Part shown: in pieces, positions 10,241 to 22,186 of the stretch
Layout: every line of letters starts with the position of its first letter
Numbering within the stretch: position 1 is the stretch's first letter
Source of the DNA: Chrysogorgia sp. JL179-B06
Taxonomy: Eukaryota > Cnidaria > Anthozoa > Scleralcyonacea > Chrysogorgiidae
Assembly (NCBI GenBank): GCA_035772405.1
Contig: JAYKKM010000226.1
Coordinates: forward strand, 744,001 to 808,000
Direction: 5' to 3'
Length of the DNA: 64,000 nt
Program-made: the position numbers and the translations under genes
The notes under the pieces: model-generated
What the model was told of the DNA's origin: nothing
Database searches by the model: none
The model's input: the letters and a program-made list of their open reading frames with translations, nothing else

Positions 10241-10934
10241 TACAAGGTAAAAGACTTGAAACTTTACATTAGTTTGGTAAAACTGCATTATTTGGATAAG
10301 GAAAGAAAAACAAACCAAAATACTTTAATTTTTGTATAATACAGGTATAGTTATTTCCAGCTTAGTTGAATCAAATTCTGTGTTAGTTTTCTAGTTAATA
10401 ATGAAAAATCACGATAAAATTTTTTAGGATAATTTTAGGATTCTGTGACTGGTAAAATATTGCAAAAAAACACCTGCTCAGGCAGCCAATCAAATTACAG
10501 GAATGCCTACAGTAGCATTCCACCCACTCACAATTAATAAAAAAATAAACTGAACATATTACATGGCCACTTGGAGATACAAATTGTATCTTCTGATGAT
10601 GATAATGTTTCTCAGTCATTTGCTTTACTCACTTGTGAGATTACCAACACTCACCATAACATTTGTATCTCCACATGGTTGTGTAAATATCCTCTACAGT
10701 ATAAATTAAAACTACAGTAAACATATGGCTGGCAAAACAAATAATTTGGGTGTTTATTGTAGTACTCATTGCTGACCAAACAGTGGTGGCACTACGGGTG
10801 TGCAAATGGTGTGCCGCACCAGGGCCCATGGACCAAGGGAGCCCATCCAGCAAACTACCTCTTTTTATTAATGCCATGTGCTATTATTATTAATAATATT
10901 TTCTTAAAAATAATGGATACACTATAAAAAGTAA
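10241..10934. other. Intronic, nothing recognised
   Basis: AT-rich. Short frames carry no family signal. The only oddity is GGGCCCATGGACCAAGGGAG near 10825, reminiscent of DNA-repeat junctions. Confidence 0.4.
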
Positions 10935-11085
10935 TTTGTGGTCTTTAGATTTTACTCAAAAGTGCTCTCAAAATGCAGGAAATGCCATTTCAGAGACCCT
11001 AAATTCAAAACTTTTCCAGCAGAGAATCCCCCAGACCCCCTACATACATGTATGTTGTCACTTTGTTGGAGTGGGGCCCAAATTT
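10935..11085 (+). repeat. Dispersed repeat fragment, sister of 7795-7890
   Basis: AATGCAGGAAATGCCATTTC, TTCAAAACTTTTCC and CCCCCAGACCCCCTA occur in the same order as at 7795-7890. It lies directly before the LINE at 11090. Confidence 0.5.
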
Positions 11086-11089
11086 TTTT

Positions 11090-12645
11090 CTGGCGACCAA
11101 GAATATGGAAACAGAAAACGCGTCGCGCCTGCAAGTAAACGATGCCCAACACCTCCTAAAGGAAACTACTCCACCTCTTCCATCTATAGGGCAAGTTAAA
11201 ATGGTTCTTAAGCAACTAAAGTCCAAGAAAGCGACTGGAATAGATGGAATACCGGCATGGTTCTTAAAACAATACTATGAAGATCTTGTTCCAGCTGTAC
11301 ACAATATCATTATACATAAGCCAATAAAAATATCCCACCCTCCACAAACATGCTTTGATTACCCCAATTGCCAAAGTTAATCCTCCCAAGAATGTCGAAA
11401 ATGATTATGAATGTCGAAAATGTCTCCGCGTTAATCTCAACTTCCCAGAAATGGTTTAATGTAACTGACAACTCAAGTTCAGGGAAGAAAGGAATACATG
11501 CTATATTTTTAGACTTTCGAAAAGCATTCGACTTGGTAGATCACGCGAAATCCTTCTTCACAAATTAGCTTGCATGAACGTCACAAAATCCTTCTGGTTA
11601 TGGACCCAAAGCTTTCTTTCGCTAGGCAGGAGTCAACAGGTGAAGCCCCTGTACGTAAAGTTTTGTCATCAAGCGCTTCATGCTCTGCTGGTGTCCCCCA
11701 AGGTTCTGTGATTTCACCCATGTTATTCAATGTGCACATCGATGACCTAGAAGATGCAATTCCAAACCATATGAACGTAAACACCTGTAAATATGCGGAT
11801 GATGATTGTACACAGGATCAGATTATCATTTATCAGTGCAGGCGACTCCAGCCATATCCAAGAAGCTGTTGATGCTGTCCTTACCTGGGCCGAAGCGAAT
11901 AAGATGGTCATAAATGTTAAAAAGACAAAAGATATATGGCTTTGTGTTACTGACTCTATCAGAACCGTCATCTGTTCATATTAACGGAGAAGTTATGGAA
12001 ATAGTCAACAACTTCAAACTACTCGGGGTGTGGTTCCAAAATAACCTCAAATGGAACACTCATATTGAAATGATTCTAAGCAGTAAGGCAAACCGTTTGC
12101 TATATCATCTAAGAGAATGCAGAAAATCCTACCAACGGAGGTGGGTCTCACCTTATACAAATCTAAAATAAAACGCATCATAGAATACGCTTCTCCAGTT
12201 TGGGGAGGCCTTCTACGTTGTCTTGAAAACGAAATCGAGCGGTTACAGAGAAGAAGTCTCCGTATTCTTGGATTGGAAACCGATAGTCTACCAACCCTTA
12301 GTGACAGAAGAGCGGCTTCTACAAAACGAGAAGCTGAAAAAGATTTTGAATGATCCCAGCCTCCCCTGTCGCAGTCTACTACCTGAGCCAAACAATCATC
12401 AGTACAATTTAAGAACAACGAGCGACAACGGACTCACTATACCATTTTTTTCTGGAACGGAAAGACACAAACGATCCTTTCTTGCACGTGTATGCAAATT
12501 ATTATAGTACAATCACTTTCTATTTTATATATTACTTAATCTCTTTTGTAACTTGAAATTTTGAGGTATTAACTAGGTAATTGTAAATGCATTGTATTTT
12601 TATTTAACCTAAGATGGATTAATAAAGATTTATTTATTTATAACA
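11090..12645 (+). pseudogene. LINE reverse transcriptase, 5'-truncated and frameshifted
   Basis: Fragments in RT order: LKSKKATGIDGIPAWFLK (about 11211-11270), HAIFLDFRKAFDLVDHA (11494-11545), SAGVPQGSVISPMLFNVHID (about 11687-11745), KYADDDCTQ (about 11790), AVDAVLTWAEANKMVINVKK, NNFKLLGVWFQNNLKWNTHI, and a C-terminal TLYKSKIKRIIEYASPVWGG then RLQRRSLRILGL. These are the CR1/Jockey-type fingers, palm (FADD-like YADD), thumb and C-terminal tail. At least four frame changes separate them, so it is dead. The 3' end is AT-rich and finishes in TTTATTTATTTA near 12645, a microsatellite tail typical of LINEs. The endonuclease half is absent. Confidence 0.85.
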
Positions 12646-12699
12646 TCAAGAGTGCAATCTAACTACAAGAGCCACAAATAGTATGACCAGATGAATGCC

Positions 12700-13743
12700 A
12701 TGTTAATTATCATTATAATCAATATACAAGGTCAAATAAATTTAATACCTACATCTTATATGTGGCTGGGTATATTGATGATAATAAAAACAAGAGACTT
12801 GGTCTGCCAATCAAACTGTAAAGACATGAAAGACTACATGAAGCCATCGCTTAACAAGAAACCACACTGTTATTTTCAGGGAGTTATTTTAACTCCAAAA
12901 TTCGGGTCCAAAAAAAAGGTTCAAAATAATCCGTTTTGTGGAGTTAAATTAACTCCCGTTTTTGGAGTTAAAAACCAACCCGTGTTTCGGAGTTAAAAAT
13001 TAACTCGCGTCCCTGGGGGTCTGGGGATTAATTTTCACAAATGGGTTCTTGAAGCATAGTCCTTGTCCCTGATCGCCGACAAAGTCTTCGAACCGAAGGA
13101 CACTTCAAATCCAACTACAGTTACAGTAGTCTACAGATAACCTGAATATCTTTCCGTGTTTACTGGCTTTTCCCTGTCGCTGCATCGTATGTCCGAGTTG
13201 ATATAAAAATAGCATTTTGACTCGTCTGGGACTATTTTTTAACAAATCTTCTCAGACAACGATATCCCAAAAGGGAGTATATTTTTTAAGTGTCAGTATT
13301 TGCAAGGAGTTAAAATAAAAAATAACTCCACTATTGGGAGTTATTTTAACTCCCAATAGTGGAGTTATTTTTTAACTCCACCTAAATGGGGTAACAGGGG
13401 TGTTATTTTAACTCCTTGAAAATAACAGTGCAGAGGCGGTTATACTCCATGTTGGTACCAATGACACACGAGACAAAACAGCACCACAGATTTTGGAAAA
13501 CCTAAAGAATCTCTGCAAACAGATTAATAGTGAAAGTCCCGAGACTGCCATTGTTGTGTCAGAATTAATTACGAGAGAAGATTATCAAGAAGCAAAGGCC
13601 AAGGTTGTAGAGGTAAATAAGATGCTGAAAAGCTACTGTATTAAAAACAATGTAAGACTAGTTAGTCATTACAACATTGAGAGTAAAGGGCTAAATAGAT
13701 CGGATCTACATTTAAATCAACAAGGCATGGCAGTATACTAGCA
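12700..13743 (+). pseudogene. LINE ORF1 with SGNH-esterase-like domain, split by a MITE
   Basis: Before the MITE, SNCKDMKDYMKPSLNKKP ends at 12864. After it, EAVILHVGTNDTRDK starts at about 13433, followed by QILENLKNLCKQINSE, VVSELITRED and a C-terminal LNRSDLHLNQQGMAVY ending before 13743. HVGTND and the late DLHLNQQG match blocks III and V of SGNH/GDSL hydrolases (catalytic Asp-x-x-His in SDLHL). CR1/L2-type LINEs of several animals carry such an esterase in ORF1. Removing 12865-13430 plus one CA restores the frame as KKP-EAVILHVGTND, so the MITE inserted into this ORF. The N-terminus is not clear. ORF2 follows at about 14039. Confidence 0.78.
12865..13430. mobile_element. CACTG-ended MITE inserted in LINE ORF1
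   Basis: 566 bp. The left end CACTGTTATTTTCAGGGAG and right end (reverse complement CACTGTTATTTTCAAGGAG) are inverted repeats. An inner palindrome at about 13308-13380 (GGAGTTAAAATAAAAAATAA and its complement, CCACTATTGGGAG centre) makes a long hairpin. The flanking LINE frame needs removal of the element plus CA, so the target duplication is 2 bp (CA). CACTG ends and 2-3-bp duplications are typical of CACTA/EnSpm (CMC) transposons; the assignment is an inference. No transposase. Confidence 0.82.
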
Positions 13744-14038
13744 AAACATTTTATTGACAATATAAAGCGTTTTTAGTACGAGTTTTAGTCAGGACCTTGG
13801 CACAAATATAATCCCAGATTCGACTGACTGTGGTAACATAAATCAACTATAAATACGAATAATAATGAAACAATATCACATCATGTTAATATACATGGTA
13901 GCGGATTAACTGCAGGTGTTGACGTTTTTCAAGACTTAAAAAAACTAAAAGGATTTCGGATATAGGGCACCTGAATATTACCTCCATTACTAAGTACATC
14001 GAGCAACTACGGGTTTACAGTATCTTCATGCTGAAACA

Positions 14039-16690
14039 CTTGATGTTTTAAGCATAAACGAATCCCGATTAGACAATAATATAGATGATGCACAAGTAAG
14101 AATTAAGGGATACGACATCATTAGAAAGGACCGAAATCGAGAGGGTGGTGGTGTCGCAATCTTTTATAGAAATTATTTAAACGTGAAGATTAGAGACGAT
14201 TTGGTACCAGACGAGCTAGAAGTGGTATGTATAGAGATCACTAAATCCAGATGCAAACCTCTGCTCATAGCTTCAATTTATAGGCCACCGAACGCTAGAG
14301 TTGAAATTCTTGATAAAATTCACGATTTTATAAAAAAGATTGATTGTGAAAATAAGGATATTGTTATCGTCGGCGACTTAAATTGTGATCTTCTTGCAAA
14401 AACTGAAGCTAGTCATACAAATAAATTGAATGGCATGCTTGAATTATTTCAAATAAAGCAAGTGATCACTGAGCCGACGCGAATTACAGAAGATACTGAA
14501 ACACTTCTAGACTTGTTTATGACAAACGCACCAGGAAAAAATAGCACTTCAGAGGTTGTGCATCTTGGAACAAGAGATCATAGCCTTATATATGGGTGTC
14601 GAAAGATTTCCTTCACAAAAAATCTTCCAAAAGTGGTCGAAACTAGAAGCTACAAAGATTATATACCATCCGCATTTAATAGCGATCTAGAAAAAACATT
14701 CTCTAAATGTGACTGGCAAATAAATGATCCGAATGCATTATGGGAACAATTCAAAGCAGCCTTTAATCAAACGACTGAAATACACGCCCCAACGAGGCTT
14801 CGAAAAGTAAGAAGTGACTACGCGCCTTGGCTGAATGAGCAAATAAAAAAAGCAATGATTAATCGCGATTACCTTAAAAAGAAAGCTATTAAAACGAAAT
14901 CTAAATATTTTCATCAAGCATACAAGAAGGATCGAAATCACGTCAATAAGCTGATAAAAAACGCAAATAAAAATTATTTTAAAAGCACTATAGATAACAA
15001 TCAAGGAAATCCGAAAGAGATGTGGAAAAACATTAATCAGCTTATTGGCAGGGTTACGAAAACCACGAATATCCCTACTATAAAAAAGGGAGAAAAAATG
15101 ATAGAGAATGAACAAGAAATTGCCGAAACGCTTAATGAATATTTCTCAAATGTTGGACCCGAACTCTCAAACCAGATTCCACAAAATGAAATGCAAATAG
15201 ATAATTATATGAAACCGATTTCGGATGAATTTAAATTCCAAGATATTACAACGGAAAATGTCATAAAGGCTATAATTAAACTTAATGAATCTAAATCCTG
15301 TGGGCTTAACAAGATACCTGCAAAGATTCTTAAGGATTCAAGTGCGATAACAGCACCATTATTGACACATATATTTAACTGTTCCCTACGCTCAGGTATC
15401 TTTCCGGATGACTGGAAAAAGGCCAGACTATCACCAATTTATAAAAGTGGTGACAAAGAAGAATGTGGAAACTACAGACCGATTTCGGTTTTGTCTGTTG
15501 TCTCCAAATTATTCGAGAAATTAGTTTACATTCAAGTAAACAATTATCTAAAGAAAAATAATATTATCACAGAACAACAATCTGGTTTTAGGGAAGGGTA
15601 TTCAACATCATTTTCTTTGCTGGCCACAACAAATTCATGGTTGATCAATATGGATTCAGGACACATAAATGGTGTCCTTTTTCTTGATCTCAAGAAAGCG
15701 TTCGACACTGTAGATCACAAGCTATTGATCAGAAAGCTCTGTTTATATGGAATCAAATGAGTAGCACTAAACTGGTTTATCTCTTATCTAAATGATAGAT
15801 TACAAGTGTGCAAAATTAATAATAATATATCATCACCACGTCTAGTTCGTTGTGGAGTACCACATGGGGATCGAATCTGGGACCACTCCTCTTCTTGCTA
15901 TACATAAATGATCTACCAAATTGTCTAAAAAATTGCACACCATCCATGTATGCAGATGATACCAACTTAACAATACGTGGAAAAACAGCAAATGATTTGG
16001 CATTGAAATTAAATAGTGAACTCAATGAAGATCACAAGTGGCTTGTTGCTAACAAATTAACACTCAATATTGAAAAAACAGAGTATATGTTAATTGGATC
16101 CCGTCAAAGGTTGCTAAACCTTTCTAATCAGTCAGAAATGAAAATTTCTATTGATGATAATGAATTGAAACGAGTATCAACTGCAAAAACATTAGGTATA
16201 ATTGTTGATGAAAACCTACAATGGAAAGCACAGATTGATAGCGCCAGTAAGAAGGTATCAAAAGCAATCGGGGCCTTATAAGACGAGTCAAACCATTTGT
16301 CTCGAATGACTCGGTAAAGTCAATGTACAACGCATTAGTGTTACCTTTGATTACTGTTCACTTGTTTGGGGGAATTGCAATAAATCGTTACGAGATAAAA
16401 TGCAAAAACTCCAAAACAGAGCTGCCAGAATAATAACAGGTGACACGTATATGAGATCCGTTCTGTTGATATTTTAAAAAAGTTAAATTGGAAAACTCTC
16501 GATGAAAGGAGAGAAGAACAAACTATTAAACTAGTTAACAGGGCATTGAAGCAGGAATGCCCGCAGAGTATATCAAACATGTTTAGGATCTCTGAAAATA
16601 AGAGTTATAATCTAAGAAATAATAACCAAGTACTGGCGCTATCAAAACCACAAACTAATGCAATGAAGAGGAGTTTTAGTTATTAAGTGC
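14039..16690 (+). pseudogene. LINE ORF2: endonuclease plus reverse transcriptase, nearly intact
   Basis: Continuous frame 14042-15757, then one TGA ([18 protein letters not shown]), a 2-nt insertion near 15870 and further shifts after 16280. Order: AP-type endonuclease (DVLSINESRLDN, EGGGVAIFYRN, IASIYRPPNA, VIVGDLNCDLL, RDHSLIYG at about 14575-14600), linker, then RT with SCGLNKIPAKILKD, ARLSPIYKSGDKEECGNYRP, QSGFREGYST, FLDLKKAFDTVDHKLLI (about 15679-15729), GVPHG, SMYADDTNLTI (about 15943-15975) and LKLNSELNEDHKWLVANKLT. The C-terminal LQNRAARIITGD and ISENKSYNLRNN are visible in other frames to 16690. RT catalytic Asp residues are present. Few lesions suggest a fairly young CR1/L2-like copy belonging with the esterase ORF1 upstream. 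Confidence 0.9.
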
Positions 16691-17654
16691 CAAGATCTGG
16701 AATAATCAACCCACAAATGAGCGTAACAATATAGTGTCAAATGATAGGGTATTTTAACTATTTTAGTATTTTATATAGCTATTTTAATACTGTATTTTAA
16801 TTATTTTAGAATCATTTTAACATTGTACAAAGTTAGATATAGATTAGTTTGGCATATTTAGAACTTTATGACATTTTAACACACGGCCCCATGAAAAGCA
16901 ACCTTTTAATTTTATCTTTTAAACTATTGTAACTATATGGTTGATGGGGGTGTAAAAATAAGATTAAATAAATAAATACATTTTTTTAAAAAACCAGAAT
17001 GTATCAGCAAATGTTTGAGAGTGTGGAGTAGCCTCCTCTGCAGGGAACGTGCAAGAGAAGGCTACTGTACTGTATGTACTGAAGGATGGAATTCAAGTAA
17101 AAACGATAATTCTCAAGCCTGGGGTAAAATGGCTGTTTAAAGATCCCCCTCCTCACAACATGTTCAAGAGCCTAAGGAAGTCTGAAAACACCAACACATC
17201 AAGAAGGTAAGGTCATCAAGATGAAGAGGATCATCACAGTAGAGAACCAGGAGGATATATGGCCATGCAAACAAAGTGACAAGAAGATAATCTTGGTAGG
17301 AACATGTAAACCACCTCCTTAATAGTGTGACATTACAACTGTGTAAGTCAGTTGTTATTTTGAACGTCAATCAGTAAACAGGCCATGCAAGGAAGGTGAA
17401 ATGAAGAAAAAGTCCTAAGTGCAGACAAGTCATGACAGTGTTTTTGTCCGCTGTTGCTATACAAAAACGACGATGACACCCTGCAGTGGATGAATAGTTC
17501 CAAGTTTGAAAATGAGACGCTTTTCTTGTCTTTTACGGCAATCATTAGACACTATTGCGTATTAAGTGCGGTGCCTGTGAATAATTGGCAAACAGCCGAT
17601 TATGTGTTAATAATCCGCCGATTATTGAAAAACGACTGATTATCGGAATCGGCC
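16691..17654 (+). other. LINE 3' UTR, then unassigned intronic DNA
   Basis: 16691-16985 is the AT-rich LINE tail ending in AAATAAATAAATAC. From 16986 to 17654 I recognise nothing; the short frames look random. Confidence 0.5.
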
Positions 17655-18910
17655 CAAGGACAACAAACCTTGGCAGGACATAGATATTGATTTGTGCGGG
17701 TCATTCCCGACTGGGAAAGCTTATTGGTTTGTGAGGATGCTTTCACACGATGGCCAGATGTGGTTATCCTGAAAACAACTATACCTCTACAGTTATAAGC
17801 ACAAGGAATGCCTGACAAAATCATCACCGACAACGGACCACATGCAGTTCGTTTCCGAAGAGTTTGAAGCATTCTAATCTTGAAAGAATACACATCGCAA
17901 GGTTACACCATATACAAACAAATGCAGAAGTGGAAAGGTTTAACCACACCATTTCGTGGTTCACACATCCAAGGGAAGGATTGGCGTAAATAATTGTATG
18001 TTTTTTTACTAAACTTCAGAGCGCCTTGGCCAGAGGGGGTGCAGGGGGGGTGCTATTTTTCACGATAAAGCAAAAAAATATTAGAGACAAAATGAGATAC
18101 AGTAATTTAAGGTTAGATACTTAGATATTCATGTGATTGTGACCATGACTAGACTATCTGTTGACTGTTGCATCATTTGAATGTATCATGTTTGATAATA
18201 TTTTGCTAGCTTTGGCCCTTTGGATGCATCATGCACCTGATGCCTTTCTGACTCTGGAGTCTGGAACCCATCTAACTGATCTAAGCAATATTTATATTTT
18301 TAAATTTTAATTCTCTTCTGCTTTTCAAAAGCATACTATGAAGTTAAGAGAATAGAATCTACTGTAATACACTATTAACTAATAACTATTATATTTATAA
18401 ACTTCTCCCTGTCCCTCAGTCCCTGCGTCGCGAGGGGGAGTGCGAGGGCTCTGGGTACAAGGCTACAACTAGCTACTCAGTAACTAAGTTGTACAGTTGT
18501 ACTGCAGACTGCATGGAGGCTGTTTTGCCAAATTGCCAGAATACTGATGCAGTGATGGGCGGGCGGCGCGCATGACCGCCAGAATAGTGATGGGCGCGTG
18601 GTGCGCATGACCGCCAGAATACTGATGGACGCGCGCGCATGACCGACACAACTCGGCACCAGAGCACCCCCCCTACCAGATCATGCTGGATCCATCCCTG
18701 TGTTTCCCTACGTTAATTATTACATTTGGGTCGTGAGATTCGTACCAAAGCTCCTCAAATGCAAATGTCAGATGTCCTTACAGCAGCGAGATATACCTAA
18801 AAGAGAGCAAAGTCGTCAATTGTGGGCGTAGGAGATAAAGTGTTTTTTAAGCAGGTTAAGCAAAACAAGTTATCTGCACGTTTACTATCAAAACACTTTC
18901 TTTAGTATTC
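17655..18910 (+). pseudogene. Ty3/Gypsy integrase remnant
   Basis: At about 17672-17720 PWQDIDIDLCGSFPTGKAYW carries the first catalytic Asp. EDAFTRWPDVVILKTT follows at about 17729. IITDNGP near 17820 carries the second, then FVSEEFEAF. NAEVERFNHTI near 17920 carries the catalytic Glu. After an interruption (about 18000-18700) the C-terminal region resumes with GDKVFFKQVKQNKLSARLL at about 18833-18890. This is the DDE core order of Gypsy integrases, broken by several frameshifts. No LTRs were identified. The interruption is listed separately. Confidence 0.8.
18000..18700. mobile_element. Insertion splitting the Gypsy integrase, with minisatellite
   Basis: Lies between the integrase core and its C-terminal domain. 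It begins near GGCCAGAGGGGGTGCAGGGG and ends near CAGAGCACCCCCCCTACCAG, which are loosely inverted G/C runs. Three imperfect copies of a unit of about 45 bp (CGCATGACCGCCAGAATACT, GATGGGCGCG) fill 18534-18650. Boundaries are approximate and no superfamily is assigned. Confidence 0.5.
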
Positions 18911-19207
18911 GCTTTATTTTTAAGAGGCTTCTTTTACGTATGGAATCACTGAAAAGCTTTTCGGAGTTCCAGAGGGCTGTTCTCTCGACTGACTGCTAGG
19001 TTTATAAGGCCCCGGTCAAACGTCGAACTTTTCATGATACGAACTTCAAATTGAACGAATTAAGTTCATGACAAGAGCGACGTTCGACTCAATTAAGTTC
19101 AACTAATTGTATTTGGGTCGTCCGAGACGTTCTATCCGTCTGATGTAGACGAATAAAACGTCCGAAGATGGTCTTTGGGTAAAACGATGATCTTTTCAGG
19201 AGTCGAA

Positions 19208-19616
19208 TTAAATGCATAAATATGATTTAGTACTAGAAATGCGTGTACGCAACAACCCCTCGCCCGCTTACTCTTTGATGCTTCTATATAGTGTTTTATT
19301 AAACGAATTATTATACAGGATGAAAACTTGAGCGGAGGAACTAGCTGTTGTCAATGTGTGTCCTGTCCTAATAAAACCTAACGTGATGAAGTACAATATG
19401 AAATAAAAATAGGGTTAAAAATCGACATCTAAAAGTTTTTCAAAAACCTCATACTTTCAGTTCTACGTATTTCAATTGACAGATTGTTGTAAACATTTGT
19501 TCCTATTCAGACGGTTCAGTTTTGATATTTGGTAGTCTTAAAAGACATTCATTGTAAGAGTAAACGGGCGAACAGCGTACATGTATTTCTAGTACTAAAT
19601 CATATTTATGCATTTA
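19208..19616. mobile_element. Foldback element, arms about 70 bp
   Basis: Left arm TAAATGCATAAATATGATTT then AGTACTAGAAATGCGTGTAC; the right arm near 19550-19616 is its reverse complement with few differences. The interior is non-coding. A further copy of TATATTTATGCATTTA sits at 19668-19683. 18911-19207 and 19617-19984 show nothing else beyond a CCCCGGTCAAACGTCGAACT motif near 19012. Confidence 0.75.
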
Positions 19617-19984
19617 GTTTAGTTTAGTAAATCAGTTTACTAAATTTTTAGTTCATTTTACTAATTCATATATTTATGCATTTACCCTTTCACTTGCCAA
19701 TCCGAATGGATTTTCAGTGAACACTGACTCTGACAGCCTTTAAACTATAAAGCTTGCACTGGCCAGCAAGTTTCATAAATTATTAAAACGTAATTAAATA
19801 GTCCAAACTGTTTAATTTTTGGGTGCAATACTATAGCTACATGACACAATACCAGCTGCATTACCATGCACTAAACAGAACAATGCGAAAGTCTACTGGT
19901 GTTTCAACTTAACAGATAATTTATCTGGGTTTTTAATAAGAAGTTCTAATTAAGGATTTATCTACATCTAATTTATATGCCGTA

Positions 19985-22150
19985 CTACTTTTACCGATTT
20001 AAATGAACTCGTGAATTGCTATAATGACACTCTTACTACCCTATTGGATATTCATGCGCCACTAAAGAAGAAGACAATGGCGGTTCACCCACGTGTTCCT
20101 TGGTATTCGGATGAAATTAAACTGTCTAAACGGTGCAGACGCAAAGCTGAGAATCGATGGAGAAAATCTGGCCTTCTACACGACCTTAATCTTTTGAAAA
20201 CCATAAAAAATCACACCAACTTTCTTATGAACGAGGCCAAACTTCGATTTTATTCTGAATTTGTCGCAGAAAACTCTCATAACAGCGGTAATTTGTTTCG
20301 TGCAACCAAACGTCTGATGTTTAGTGAAAAAGCATTATCGTTTCCAACTTACCGGGATAACGATCAACTTGCAAACGACATAGGGTTTTTTTTCTGCGGA
20401 AAATCATCAATATCCGCAATGATCTTGACAATAGACCAACTAGCTCCCTTGCTGTAGGAAACAATATCGCGTCCTCTGAGGGATCTTTCTCGGATTTTAC
20501 ATCATTAACTGAGGTAGAAGTACTCCAACTAATTTCCCTGGCAGGTAAGAAGTCCTGCGCACTTGATCCTATTACTCCAATGTACTGACGTCATCCTACC
20601 AGTGATAACAAACATGATAATCTATCACTCCAACAAGGACAATTTCCAACCACCTGGAAGGAAGCAATAGTCCATCCTCGGTTAAAGAATGGTGCTCCGG
20701 ACTCCTCTTTCCAGTATTTGCGACCTATTAGTAATCTGCTCTATGTCTCCAAACTCACAGAAAAAGCTGTATTTAACCAACGTCTCTACCAACACATGTT
20801 AATAAACAATTATTATCCACCTCTCCAATCATCTTACCGCAAGAACCACAGCACGGAAACTGCTCTTTTAAAAGTGGCTGATGATATCCTACTTAGTATA
20901 AATAGACAGAATGTTGTTTTACTTGCTCTTTTGGACTCTATATTGCTGGAACGCCTACAACTCAATCTTGGTATTTCAGGATCTGCCCTGTCTTGGTTCA
21001 CTGATAATCTATCTGGTCGCTCCCAACGGATTTCTGTAAAAGATAGCCTATCGCGAAAATTAGAACTCACGTGTGGCCTTCCACAGGGATCCTGTCTTGG
21101 ACCCCTGTTGTTCATTATATATGCTAGTGATTTATTCCGCATAGTTATTGAGCACTTACCTACAGTCCACGCATACGCCGATGGCACTCAGCTCTACCTA
21201 TCTTTTAAGCCCGGCTCTGCTACTGCACAAAGCGAGGCATTACAAGCTATGGAAAAATGTATCATAGATATACAAAACTGGATGACCACAAATAAACTTA
21301 AGATGAACGATGGAAAAACCGAGCTAATTATTCTAGGAACACATCAGCAACTTAACAAGCAATCAATTAACCATCTAAAGATTGGAGATAACACCATTAC
21401 CCCCCACTTCAATTGTTAAAAATCTTGGAATTTTATTAGACTCTAGATTATATCTATGGATACTCACATTAACAAAGTGTGCAAATCGTCATTCTATTAT
21501 TTACATAATATTAGGAAAATTTGGCGCTACTTAACCGTAGAATCTAGTGCTGTCCTCGTCCATGCTTTCATCACATCTAGATTAGATTACTGCAACAGTT
21601 TATACTATGGTCTTCCCGCTTACCAAATCTCTAAACTACAAAGAGTACAAAATGCTGCTGCAAGAATAGTCCATAGGATCTCACGCTTCTCTCGTATTAC
21701 ACCTGTTCTTAGGAAGTTACACTGGCTTCCTGTTAAATCTAGAATATAATTTAAACTGCTTATTCTTACATTTAAGGCCATCCACGACAGGCACCAATAT
21801 ATATTTCAGATCTTATTAAGGTTAAGGCACAGTCTTCTTATAATTTACGATCGAACAATGCTCTATAATTATCAGTGCCCGGTGGAAAATCTCTTTCTAC
21901 GCTTGGTGCAAGATCTTTCAGTCATGCTGCTCCTCAACTATGGAATTCGTTACCAGAAGCCATGAGAAACACTGACTCGTATGATATTTTTTAAAAACAT
22001 TTGAAAACGTTTCTTTTTTCTAAATCATATTTATAATTCGATTTTTTAAGTTATATTACTGGTTTATAACTAATTTTATAATATCTTCTTGTAATTAGCA
22101 CATCTGAACATTGTATGCTAATTTGCGATTTATAAATACATATATTATTA
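19985..22150 (+). pseudogene. CR1/L2-like LINE, 5'-truncated, catalytic site lost
   Basis: Begins in the linker before RT (TLLDIHAPLKKKTMAVHPRV then PWYSDEIKLSKRCRRKAENR, 20011-20457). It continues with RPISNLLYVSKLTEKAVFNQ, SSYRKNHSTETALLKVADDI, SALSWFTDNLSGRSQRISVK, CGLPQGSCLGPLLFIIYASD and WMTTNKLKMNDGKTELIILG (20718-21419). Then VCKSSFYYLHNIRKIWRYLT and LDYCNSLYYGLPAYQISKLQ then RVQNAAARIVH (21456-21749). Two defects are plain. The segment normally reading DLSAAFDTVDH after LLALLD is deleted, removing the first palm Asp. The second palm motif reads YADGTQLY, where a second Asp is expected. It sits just before exon 2 of the transporter gene. Confidence 0.88.
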
Positions 22151-22186
22151 TTATATATTTATTTGTTTAACATTTATCTATTACAG

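Larger units (their letters stand above)
8672..22186 (+). other. Intron 1 of the SLC37-like gene (13.5 kb)
   Basis: Donor GTAAGT at 8672, acceptor TTACAG ending at 22186. It holds, in order, a Mutator-type MITE, palindromic repeats, a decayed LINE, a second LINE interrupted by a CACTG MITE, a Gypsy integrase remnant, a foldback and a third LINE. All LINE copies are in the same sense as the gene. Confidence 0.85.

Noticed and set aside
14738..15115. 125-residue minus-strand frame
   Set aside because: Antisense shadow of LINE ORF2; no family signal.
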